Origin: Bradysia coprophila
Lineage: Eukaryota; Arthropoda; Insecta; Diptera; Sciaridae
Reading direction: 5' to 3'
DNA length: 64,000 nt
NCBI RefSeq assembly: GCF_014529535.1
Contig: NW_023503305.1
Location: forward strand, 62,001 to 126,000
The position numbers were made by a program, and so were the translations under genes. Below are positions 35,270 through 45,500 of the stretch, in pieces (position 1 is the stretch's first letter; each line of letters starts with the position of its first letter). Under the pieces are notes generated by a model that saw only the letters and a list, made by a program, of their open reading frames with translations, did no database searches and had not been told where the DNA came from.

Positions 35270-36011
35270 TTATGCTGACATTAAACACTTGTAAATGAAT
35301 TGTATGATCTTCCACAATACTGAAGCATTGTCCAATTTGCTGTTTAAAGCTTTATCTGTAATTAAAGAAGTGTGATGTTACAATCTTCATTCGACGGTTT
35401 CTTACATGTAGCAGGTACGATGAGTTAATGAGTTACCTGCTCCACTTTATACCTATTGCTGGTCTTAGAGTAATTATAATTACTCTAAGTTGCTAGTAGT
35501 ATTTGCTTTGTCACTGCAATGAAGTAAATCGTACTCACATTTATAGAAGCAGGAAAAAAGTACTGGAAACAGTGGCGACAGACCCAGTGCATTCATTAAC
35601 ACCCATATTAATACAAGTGAGCTATTCCCCTGCAACCATTTTAAAATTGAATCTGTGATCTCATTTTTGACTAAATATCCTTACCACCAAAATTCCAACT
35701 ATCGAAACAGACGACACTAATATTCGCCAATATAGAAGATCGGTCAATAAACTTGGACACTTTTCACTGTCACAGATATAATTGATGAAATTTTCAATAT
35801 AGTTATGGGTCCCACAATTAAGCACAATAATACACAAAAGAGTTTCGAATAGTAACCACATAAGAAGAAAGGTCATGGAAATTGAGGTGATTTTGAAACG
35901 GCCAAGCAGAAAGGATTTGATTCGTTCGCACCATGTTAAATTACCATGCATAGATTCGTCCTGGTGGTCTGTTGTCGTTGGTTTGTCTATTGCCTGCAAT
36001 TCTATATCCAT
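35270..36011 (-). CDS. Small multi-span membrane protein, copy 1
   Basis: Model: complement of 35685-36011, 35539-35629 and 35270-35355; 167 residues. All junctions are GT-AG (donors GTG|GTAAGG and AAAT|GTGAGT; acceptors TTGCAG and TTACAG) with phases 0 and 1. The ATG at 36011 begins MDIELQAIDKPTTTD; no acceptor precedes it, so this exon carries the 5' UTR. About three hydrophobic spans are seen: residues ~45-68, ~90-109 and in exon 2. A short loop between the first two has the motif FINYICDSEKC (Cys-x4-Cys). The plus-strand gene at 38.6 kb has the same exon phases, the same 91-nt middle exon and the matching loop, so the two are paralogues. The topology recalls small insect four-span families, but I do not recognise the family. 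Confidence 0.78.
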
Positions 36012-36264
36012 GTTTGGTGAACGTAGGACAGTGTATTATGGAACACTCTGACAGACTGGATATTGTTTTTGCTACTATTTTTTGTTGAAGATTTTGAGTC
36101 ATTTGCTCTTCGTAATATCTCATATCTCACATTTGAAACGAACGATAAATTGAATGAAAATAATTAATTTATCAGTTTGAGTCATTTGCTTTACAAAAAC
36201 TATTACGCAGCGAGCTATTACTAATTACTACTACTAATTGTACATGAAATTATTGTTTTTCAGA

Positions 36265-36453
36265 ATGGGATTCAACGTAAAGGTTACCCTTTTCAAGCAT
36301 TTGCTTCATCTAGTCATTTTGACGTGTTTTCATGCACATATCTGTGCGCCCGATAAAATGAGAACACACAGCTTCACACTGAACGTGGAACCCGCCGAGT
36401 CCGATACGAAAAAGTGCAATCTTTATTTTGAAACTCATCGTAATTTTGATTAA
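36265..36453 (+). CDS. Putative small secreted peptide
   Basis: The ATG at 36265 stands two bases after a strong acceptor (TTATTGTTTTTCAG). It encodes 62 residues. The N-terminus has a lysine followed by a hydrophobic core (FKHLLHLVILTCFHAHICA), as a signal peptide would, with a plausible cut before PDK. The mature part would be about 34 residues with a single Cys. A TAA ends it at 36453, and the same frame then stays open for another 68 codons (see 36454-36657). Composition is less AT-biased than the flanks. It lies between the two membrane-protein genes. No family recognised. Confidence 0.35.
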   Translation: MGFNVKVTLFKHLLHLVILTCFHAHICAPDKMRTHSFTLNVEPAESDTKKCNLYFETHRNFD

Positions 36454-36657
36454 GAAATTGCTGAAAGAAGGAAAATGTACAAAATTTTGAGAAAAATGTA
36501 TTTCGTGACATGGACCAAAAATTTAAAAAATAAAAACTTTTTTGTATCCCAAGATAAGAATAATAACAAAATGCAATCTACAAACAACAACGATAACGAT
36601 TTGAGACCCAATCCTGCGAATGAAGAATGCCATCGACAATGCGATAATAGAAATTGA
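36454..36657 (+). CDS. In-frame continuation after one stop codon
   Basis: Directly after the TAA of the 36265-36453 ORF the same frame runs without a stop to TGA at 36655-36657. An internal ATG at 36475 would give 60 residues, basic at the start and Asn-rich in the middle, ending NEECHRQCDNRN with two cysteines. It could be the second half of a gene broken by a stop mutation, a readthrough extension, or chance. No splice site joins the parts obviously. Confidence 0.2.
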   Translation, partial: EIAERRKMYKILRKMYFVTWTKNLKNKNFFVSQDKNNNKMQSTNNNDNDLRPNPANEECHRQCDNRN

Positions 36658-37004
36658 TACCATATTACATACTTAGTCAAGTAAGTGAGTCATAATTGCA
36701 CAAGTTTGAATTTGAATAAACTACGTACTTCATTACTCTAAAAACAGGTTTGTGATATATTCACACAAATTCACCCGTGAAGCTTCGGCAACTGCTTTTT
36801 CTCAAGTGTAGTTGTATACCTCGGCTCCGATATAAAAATTCCTCACTTGTAAAAGATGGTTGCTCAAAAATCCACCTGTTAGTTTTCTTTTATCACAAAA
36901 TTGTTACCTCATCTACTGAATTACTTTCGCAGCATCGAATGTATTCTGGTTTACTACCTAACCCCATGCTAAAGTTGATTTCCACATAATGAACCGGAAA
37001 TAGT

Positions 37005-38123
37005 ACACATGTAAGGGATTAGATTAGATTAGATGGGAGGGTGTAAGCCCAGCACCTAAGCCTCAGATGGGCCTGTTGTGCTATTGTACAAGTCTCTTGA
37101 TCATATGGACTGTGATTTTACATCATATCTCTCCCGACTTAGATTGTTCACAAATCGACCGTGTGGTAACGTCCCATACGTTGTGAATTCTCCAAGCCGT
37201 GGGTGGTATGCGAATACCACAACCATCACTAATTGACCTGTACATTTTCCCAAAGATGGCGCTATCAACATTGTCATGTTGTAGCTCTTTCTACTATTGA
37301 CGTTATGTCGATATGGTTTCTTTTATGGAGAAAGCGAATGTTGGGTTTTTTGATATTTCCGACTTTGTTACGGTTACGGCTATTAGTTTTAGGTAATAGC
37401 AAGTGTCTAATCACCATAGGCCATGAGTTGCCTCTTCGTATAAATCGCCATGCCACCATGTGACTGAACTCGTTCTGGCGTTGCAGGTTGTAGCGTTTGA
37501 ATGATTCGTATTTCGTCATATCCCTTGACATCCATACAACGTATCAATCAATAGATCTGTTAAACCTCGCGGTCATTTTGGAGTACAAGATAGTTTCTGT
37601 ATCTTGGATTGTACCACAGCAAATTTGTAAAAATTTGCTATGTGGTTTTGGGGTGTCAAATGAGAACCCGAGGCGTTTGTACCTTACCTGCACTAAAATT
37701 GACTGCCAGATGCCATACGGCAATGTGTCATTTTCGTACATTAATCGAGCACGTAATTTAGCATTAGCTTCTGGTAGAGTCGATTGTTAATCCGTACACC
37801 GACGCCACGAAGCACATGTTAAATAACAAAGGAAATAACACAATTGTTGATATCGCACAATGAGGCGAGAACAACTTTATTGATCAAAGAGAAAATGACC
37901 TACGAGAACAACACTTTGATTTCGTTAATAAAACCTTTAAAATAATTTCACCATTTAACCATTACAGCAAAATAAAAACACCAAAGCCGTAAAAGTTGGC
38001 ACAGAAATTAGACAAAATCGAAAATGAATTCACACACAGCCACACAAAAGAAACACTTTTAGAGAGCAACGCATAAACACGTCCGTTCTCTGTGACTGAG
38101 CGACACAGACACATGTAAGGGAT
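37005..38123 (-). mobile_element. Retroposon-like insertion, 15-bp TSD, (TAATC)n tail
   Basis: ACACATGTAAGGGAT occurs exactly at 37005-37019 and 38109-38123 and brackets about 1.09 kb. On the minus strand the insert ends CTTACACCCTCCCATCTAATC followed by further TAATC units before the duplication, which is the mark of target-primed reverse transcription. Composition is less AT-biased than the flanks. Minus frames (37274-37531 and 37544-37741) show no clear reverse-transcriptase motif. It may therefore be a 5'-truncated LINE or a non-autonomous relative. Confidence 0.78.
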
Positions 38124-38456
38124 AGTTTTCGCAGTGAGCCAATTGCAAAGTAATGGTCAACTTTCGCATGGGGCAGGTAGTAAAGTACTTTACAGTTGCG
38201 GGTATGAATGGTTATATCAAGTGTAGGCTAAGGAAGTAGGTATCATACATAGCAAACAACTTACCGGGCGCCGATATGATAACATTTATTGCAATTCCCT
38301 TGTGCTCACAATTACTAATTTCAAGAAAATGGTTCCGGTCTTATTTAAAAAAAACCGATCTGGACGATCCATTTGAATCACTACTATTACGGTTCGGGTG
38401 TTGCTGATTTAATCACAAAGTTATGAACAATTGTTGGCGATGCTCATTTTATATTA

Positions 38457-38471
38457 TATCTGTGTGTGTGT
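38457..38471. repeat. Short GT microsatellite
   Basis: About six GT units (TATCTGTGTGTGTGTGCG). Confidence 0.8.
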
Positions 38472-38589
38472 GCGATATAAACAAAATGATTCATTATCAG
38501 TTACAAAGTCGGAATTCGATAAAAGCCCAGTTGTTTCACGCAATATTGTAATTCTTACAGTTTCATCTAATTTGTCGTTTCATCAACAG

Positions 38590-39557
38590 CAACAGTATTT
38601 GTGGTGTGAAATGGTATTGGAAACGCTCATTTTTTCCTATTTTCTTAAAAAGACACGAGATTGGAAGAAGCGTCTTAAAAAGGCTAAAACAGGTGAAGAC
38701 GGTGTCGATGGTGACATAGACGGTAACAAGAAAAGTAAGCGGTCAGTAGTCAGTAATGTGTTAATGATATGGGGCTTTGTTGAGTCTTTTTCGTTAATTT
38801 TGGTGTTATTACGCATGGCTACCAATAACAATCTGAAAGGCTATCCACACAATTTCATTAATGATTTCTGTGACCCTCCACATAAATGCGACGCTATCAT
38901 ACTCCGGATAATTTTTTATAAATTATTGACAAGCATCGTCTTGGTGGTCGGTGTGAAATATGTAAGATAATTTTAAGAGACTTTGCACTTGGCTTTCTAA
39001 GTTTTTAATTATTCGCTTCTATGGACACTGTAGAGATGGACAATAGCCCTGATTCCATGGCTACTCGTCAATGTGCTTGGAATATTTCCATATTCGTTGG
39101 TGGCGACTTCCGCTCTATATGATTGTGAGTAAATGTTATTTTATCATTTCTTCATTGAATCGTGCTAAATGCATTACATCCTGGAGCCTCAAGGGAACAT
39201 TCAATTGATAAATTAGACAAAAATTCCATAAAAAAGGCTCGTAATCAGATCAGGTTTCCCCAACCAGGGAATCCAAATCGGTTGTAACCTGAATCAGATT
39301 CATTGAATTTTGTCCTGAAGCCTGCCAGTAACTCAAAAAAGAGGTACAACTAGGTTTCAGGCTACCTGAAAAATTTGTACGAACCTGATCAGGTTTTTCA
39401 GAAATTAGATCATATCAGCTTATCCCATCATGCATCAGGTCAGCCCATTTCTTCATTAATTTATTTAATTTTAGATAGTATTGTAGCAATGGATGGATAC
39501 ATTGGACTTACATATTTTAGGGAGCTTTGGAAAAGTTGCTGTGTTTCCGAGAACTGA
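38590..39557 (+). CDS. Small multi-span membrane protein, copy 2
   Basis: Model: 38590-38961, 39034-39124 and 39475-39557. Donors TAT|GTAAGA and GATT|GTGAGT and acceptors CTGTAG and TTTTAG give phases 0 and 1, as in the minus-strand paralogue at 35.3-36.0 kb; the middle exon is 91 nt in both. The start is uncertain. The first in-exon ATG is 38611 (174 residues), but the WCE motif just upstream (YLWCEM) aligns with LTWCER of copy 1, so coding probably begins earlier, either in the open frame from the ATG at 38440 or through an upstream exon at the acceptor CATCAACAG|. The sequence has a basic cytoplasmic-looking segment, three hydrophobic spans and the loop HNFINDFCDPPHKC. An AATAAA lies at 39609. 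Function unknown. Confidence 0.75.
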
Positions 39558-39608
39558 TAAAAGGCATATAAAGATGAAGAGAATCGTGTGTTTTTCTAAA
39601 TATTACTG

Positions 39609-39614
39609 AATAAA
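39609..39614 (+). terminator. Poly(A) signal of copy-2 membrane gene
   Basis: AATAAA about 52 bases after the stop codon, followed by A/T-rich sequence. Confidence 0.5.
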
Positions 39615-39619
39615 AACCC

Positions 39620-41660
39620 AATTTTACCTTGTAAAAATCTCATCCTCCAACATTTTCTGTTCCAGAAATTGATTAGACCTTGTCTAAGACATTTTATCGT
39701 GTTAGCTGATTGGCGGTTATCTTTCTGTATAAGAAACGACGTTGACATTTTTAAGAATTTACTGGCTTGCGAAGCGAATAAGGAGAACCTTACAATTTTT
39801 GCAATACAAAAAGGTTTCGAAAAAGTATTGACAATACATTTTAAGGTTCGAGTTTACATGTCAAAGTCCGGGTTAACCATAAATTGGTTCTTGACCCGAA
39901 CCTAAATTATAATTTCAGGTCGATCAGAACCAGAATTTCAATGTCTGTTTGGACCAGAACCTGAATTTGAATGTCGGGTTCAGCCTGAACCTGAAACTAT
40001 TCACGCATATCAGGAACACTATTTTTTTGGTTTTTTTGAAAGGGGAAAGTTTAGGGTCAGGTTGAACCGGAAAATTAAAAATTATAGTTCGGTTGGAATC
40101 CGCAATCACAGTTCAGGATCGGGTCAAAATTTAGTTCAACACGAGCCTTTAATTACACGGTTGAAACTGCTTTTATTGAAACAAATGTACAGTCCTTTTT
40201 TTCGCCCGATCCGTTTGGAGCATTAATTCAATCAAAAGCAATTTAGCTAAAATTATGTTAAAATTATACAAAGAGTAAGGTACAGAAATTCCGAGCTTCT
40301 ATTACTTCTAGATGATCGATTCCGCTGAGCTTAATATATCGTCGCTCAATTTCGTTTTATTCACAAATTGATTTGAAAGTTTTGCTCGTCCGCTAAAAGT
40401 TATCTTAACAAGTGACAATTTCATATGCATTATTTTGCGCCATTACCACTAATCGAAACATTTTTTATATTCCCATTTAAAATTATGCAGTTTCCATTAG
40501 GCATATCTTAATGACTCCCATCCATCGGCATAATTTTGCTACTTTTAAAATGGATGTATTTGCAAAACGAATATGCATAAAATTTGCACACACCAAATAA
40601 AAGCAAAAACCCCATCGAAGCGAAAAACGCGAATGAACAAAAAAAAAGAAATTATTTATTTTAAATGTTATAATTCACGCATTCAGACCGAGAAGACCGT
40701 ACCGTGCGCTTCTATGATGTTGATGGCGTTGATATGGTCCGGTTATTTAGCTGTCGTATATCTTTCGCTAAATTGGTAATGCTTGTAGTTTCTTATCTTA
40801 ATGGAGTCGACTGGGTATATGGGATGTTGTATGCAATTTTATTATGTAGATTTTTGATTGTTTCACTTTGTTTGTTCTTCTCCATCTGTGTGCAATTTTA
40901 CTATCAACAAGTTAACACATTCATCGTTTATAAAGTTGTATGTATAACGTTTCGAATTTCGACGGTTTTTTTTTAATGAAAAAGAAAAAACTTCAACAAA
41001 ATCCTTTCCGAAGTAAGGGTAAACTGAGTAGTGATGCACATCCAACCGTCTTCTTCTTCTTATTGGTAATCAGTCGGACAAAAATACTTAAAAACTATAG
41101 CTAATCGAATTGCAATGCTCTTTGGATGAAAGGGAATTCAATGTGTTCCAACGTATGACGTGAAATAAATAATGATCGCGTCTAACCGTTCAGTCAGTTT
41201 CCACAAATGTAACTTCTATAAAATGAACTGACTTCGGAGAGATACTTGTTAGACTTGCAACACAGACGAGCGAAAGTCAAGTCGTGTTTGTGAACGTTCA
41301 GGACGCAAGAGGAATATATATTTTCATTGAGATGTTAACCTAGGAGAGTATGCGGCCCATTCCACGTACATCTTGACGCATGGAATATAAAATCTACAGA
41401 GAAAATTAAAGTAAAGGTACAGCTGATTAAACTGGTAATTCTCTTATAATTTGGTGAATCTCTCAAGAGATAGGATGATAGACAATGTTCTGATGGTGAA
41501 TCTCTCAGGAGATCAAAAGCCATGTCTCACTATAATGGAGATGTTTTGAAAGTGTAGTTAGAACATAGTTAGTCGGTCTGTACGCCAATTCAGGGTTTGC
41601 TCTCTGTGAGACATAGCGGATGAAATACACACTGAAGTGGGAGTCGGAGTGAGAATGTTA
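39620..41660. other. Non-coding; possible promoter near 41.2 kb
   Basis: No exon established. 39230-40140 contains CCTGAA/TTCAGG-rich words (GAACCTGA, ATCAGGTT) in both directions, probably a decayed repeat. At about 41217 TATAAAA is followed ~30 bp later by less AT-biased sequence with TTCAGTCAGTT upstream, which could be a core promoter, but no coding exon follows that I can see. Confidence 0.25.
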
Positions 41661-41679
41661 CCCTTTCAAGAATACAAAG

Positions 41680-41916
41680 TTTTTTTTTGGATTTTACAAT
41701 GGAATCGCTTCAAAGGGTACTTCACTCTTGTTAATATCTTATAGCGTTCTGAGCCTAATGCAAGCGAAATCTTTTTCCTTATGGAACCAAAAGCATTTAT
41801 AAACTCGTGCGGCAGATTCTCTTCGGCCCCATCTGAATCATCCAATATTCCAAAATTTCTCCTAATGTATCCACTTTTCACACATCTGTCACAGTCAATG
41901 AAGACTATACTAGTAA
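41680..41916 (-). CDS. Possible minus-strand exon, unknown product
   Basis: A minus frame open from about 41929 down to a TGA near 41668 reads IVFIDCDRCVKSGYIRRNFG, then EENLPHEFINAFGSIRKKIS, with mixed codons unlike intergenic translations. A neighbouring minus frame (41963-42184) ends HLDENFMQLVLDCVDVM. They might be two exons of a small gene downstream of the lipase, but I found no convincing splice pair, no start and no known family. Confidence 0.25.
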
Positions 41917-42401
41917 AGTTAGACGATTAGATAGCTATTCTGTGAGAAAAGGCTATTCGATTTCATTGCGGCATAACATCTACACAGTCCAGGACAAGCT
42001 GCATAAAATTTTCATCCAAATGTCCGTATGTGAAGGCAGGTATGTGAATCAATTTTGAAAAGGAAAACACACAAAATGCTTGAAAGGCATCTTTTTCGAT
42101 TGAGAGGAAACTTTTTTTAAACTTGAACTGAAAGCAGAACTGGCTTTGCAAAGAGAACGCCCATGGACAATAAAAGACTCTCATGAATTAGGTTGTGACT
42201 TATCAATATAGAATATAGAAGTTGGTAAAACACTGTCGAAGGATCTTTGTTGCGTGTCATCAATCCCCTATCACTTACTGAATTGTAAGTTGTGCAATTT
42301 TGTATTTTTAGTTTGAACTATTAACCGTCTCTGGTTCAATTATTAAGTCTCTCAGAGCTAGAGGACCAAATATTTTTTTTTTCTTAAAAAAAAAGTAAAT
42401 T

Positions 42402-42407
42402 TTTATT
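42402..42407 (-). terminator. Lipase poly(A) signal
   Basis: AATAAA on the minus strand about 115 bases past the lipase stop codon, followed by T/A runs. Confidence 0.6.
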
Positions 42408-42521
42408 TAGCCACGCACCATCGTACGTCAATTCTTTGGTCATCGATTACTAAAGCTAACACATTAAATACTACAAAAAAAAGTGCATTGTTCGATAGAG
42501 GACGTGAGAAGGCTGAATCGT

Positions 42522-45500
42522 CTAGTCGTTGTATCGATTGGAACCGGCAGAAAATCGTTTGTTGTAATCCTTACAATAGTCGTCCATGAACAAGTTTTCA
42601 CTATCTGCTTGAACTGGATTACCAAAAATCGGACATAGCTTCAGCCTGAAAGGATCAATTCGTAATCAGTCTTCTTTATTCGAAGAACAACAAATTAACG
42701 GAAACTCACTTTGATCGATGTTCTAGCGACTCTATTGTTATGTATTCCACGTAGACTCTCGGCGTCGATAATATTCTCCAAGTCAACGGGTTCAATGGAT
42801 TTGCTTTATACTCCCATTCCATGTAGGCATACTTTGGAATGCCAATATCTCTTCCCGAAGCAACAGCTGTGTACTCCAGTCCAGGTTCGTAGAATCGCGA
42901 TCTGAAAGCGTTAGAATCATCAGTCTATATCCAGTCTGTAACGATCAGTTTTTGTTTTTACTTACACTGTTTCGGGCGATAGTCGCATCTTTTCCGTGGC
43001 ATTGTGTTGATCAGCATGTATAATAATCCACATGTCTCCGACCTCACCGCCATGCATCGTACTTTCCATCGACGATGACATTTTTATGGTGACTTTGTAA
43101 TGGGTTCGACAGTATGGACTTTTGCCGTTTGTCATCAAATAAACTTTAATCGGTTCGGCATCCATTATCTTGCCCTGCGACACTAACGTTTCATAGCTGT
43201 CGATGCTCTTGAGGCCAAATTTAAAGCAACGATATCCATCGTCTTGGTTACAATCGAAGCAATACCCCTCCTTGAAGTCATCGTAACTGTCGCAGCTGAT
43301 GCCATTAAATGGACACTTCGATCGTATGCTATCGGTCATGAACTGATGGGCACGAATGTGATTGCAACTGACAAACTGTTGAACTCCCCAGAACAGTGAA
43401 CCTTTCTCTTGCGTTATGTAGTCCTGAACGGGACCGTCGCAACCTGGATTGTTGTAACCTCCGTTTGGGTAAAAGTCCACATGTCCAATAGCCATTCTCA
43501 TGCCAAGACCACCGCTGGTGAATGGCAAAGTATCAGTGTGTATGACATCCACATAATTAGCATCGGTTCGATCGAGACGTACTATCGGATCAGTGTCGGT
43601 AAATAGTGGCTCTGCAGGATCGAGTGCGGTAATGCGACCCAGCGTCAGACCAAAGTCCTTCTGCAAATAATAACCGGCATAACCACACAAATGTGCCCCT
43701 ATAACATAATATGAGTAAGTTGAATGGCAGTTTAAATAAAAGGAGTACACGTCAGACATTACCAAGGGAATGGCCGATCATGTGAATTTTGTATGTATTG
43801 GGTAAACTCAATTCTTCATAGACCATGTGAATGACATGCGCGGTAATGGCACCGATCAAACGAATATTAGCCACAGCCTGTGTGTAAGGAGGGCTAGAAC
43901 CTACAAAATTTTCCATCAGAATTCGGTAACATTTTGAAAATGACTGAAATATTACATACCATCGCCCCAGTCAACCACTATCACTGTTGCTGTTCCCTGT
44001 GGATCTTCATCAAGTAAAGCATTCGTCATGTCTTGAATCTGTTGAAAAATCAGTAATGAAGTAAAGTCATGAAAGTGATTTTATATGATGAAAGCTTCCG
44101 AGGAAGTGCTTGAAGTGTGAACGGTTTTTGATATAGCATGTACGTATTGCATACATGTGCGACTTAGTCGCAAAGCTGCGTTTTCGTGTAACCTTAGACC
44201 TCAGCTTCGTCTCGGAACACAAAGTTGAACACAAAGTTGAACACAAAGACTCAACTCTTTGTCCCTTCACATTATGTGAATAACTCTCAGAGATAACTTA
44301 CCCATGGCCTGTCCCCAGAGTCGATGTACCCATGTGCAATGAAATAGATATTTCCGTACGGATTTATTCCGATGCCTTTCGTCTTTTTCGGATCGTTCAG
44401 ATCGAGCTTCCACGGTATTTGTCGATTGTGTCGATTGAATACGGGAAAGTTGACATTGATTTTATTGGGACTTTCTGGATAAAGGCTGACCGGTCGCGTT
44501 ATTGTCGTCCATGGATATTCGATTGGAAAGCAGCCGTAGACTCCATAGCATTTGGGAGTTTTTGAATCTGCAAGTGAATAAATTTATGTAAAATCTGTAA
44601 AACGAGAGAACTAATTGACCAGTGCCCCAAGGCACTTTGAATCCCTCAAAAGATTGCGGCTTAAAAACTATGCTAAATTGCTATGCATTACCTGCTACGA
44701 AAAATAATTGTTCTACGACCTTCGTTGCCTGACAAGATAAATTGTCAAATTTTCAACGCCCAACTCGCCAACGATTTTTTTTCTTCTATAAACTAGATAA
44801 CGAAAATCGAAGAACCAACGTTTTTCGTATCACATCATAATCTAACCGTTTGGCATACCAGCATCAACAGCATTTATTAGTTGCCCCAGGCGAAAGTTGA
44901 TTACGTAAAATGAACTGAAAATATCCTTCATGTAATAGATTATTTTCACAGAGTGCTAACTGTCATGTAATGGTCAACTTTCGCATGGGACAATCAATAA
45001 AATGATTCAATTTTTATGAAAATATCATGATCTTGAAGGCCTGTGAGCCTGTCGTGCAACAGTTTTTCTGAAAAACTCAATGTCTCACAGCCCATAATGG
45101 TAAAACTTAGCGTGGTGAATTAGTCGGTTATCGATATTTTATACAAAATTTCAACTGAACATTGTTTGTACGGCCCTCGAACATATGTACGTTAATCTTT
45201 TAAGCAATTACCATCGGCATAGTTGATAAGAAATTGAAAGCTTCGAGACGTACGATTGAAACAAAGTTGTTTTGATGTTTGGCTCACAATTTTTAAATGA
45301 TTTGAATAAACATTTCGAATACGCACAAGCAACAGCGCAATAATAGAGTGCTGATGAATCTATAAGAAGAAATGCCGTTTCGAATGTTGTGTATGATTTT
45401 CTGTTATCTTACATCGACAATCGTACTATGACATCCTCTCTATGCCGACGAATGTATAGTGAATATGGACAAGAATACACCACACGAAAATCGAGAATTT

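Noticed and set aside
43699..43765. N-terminus of the 267-codon lipase frame
   Set aside because: The first ~20 codons are intron. The GHSLG motif forms only when 43763 is spliced to 43698.
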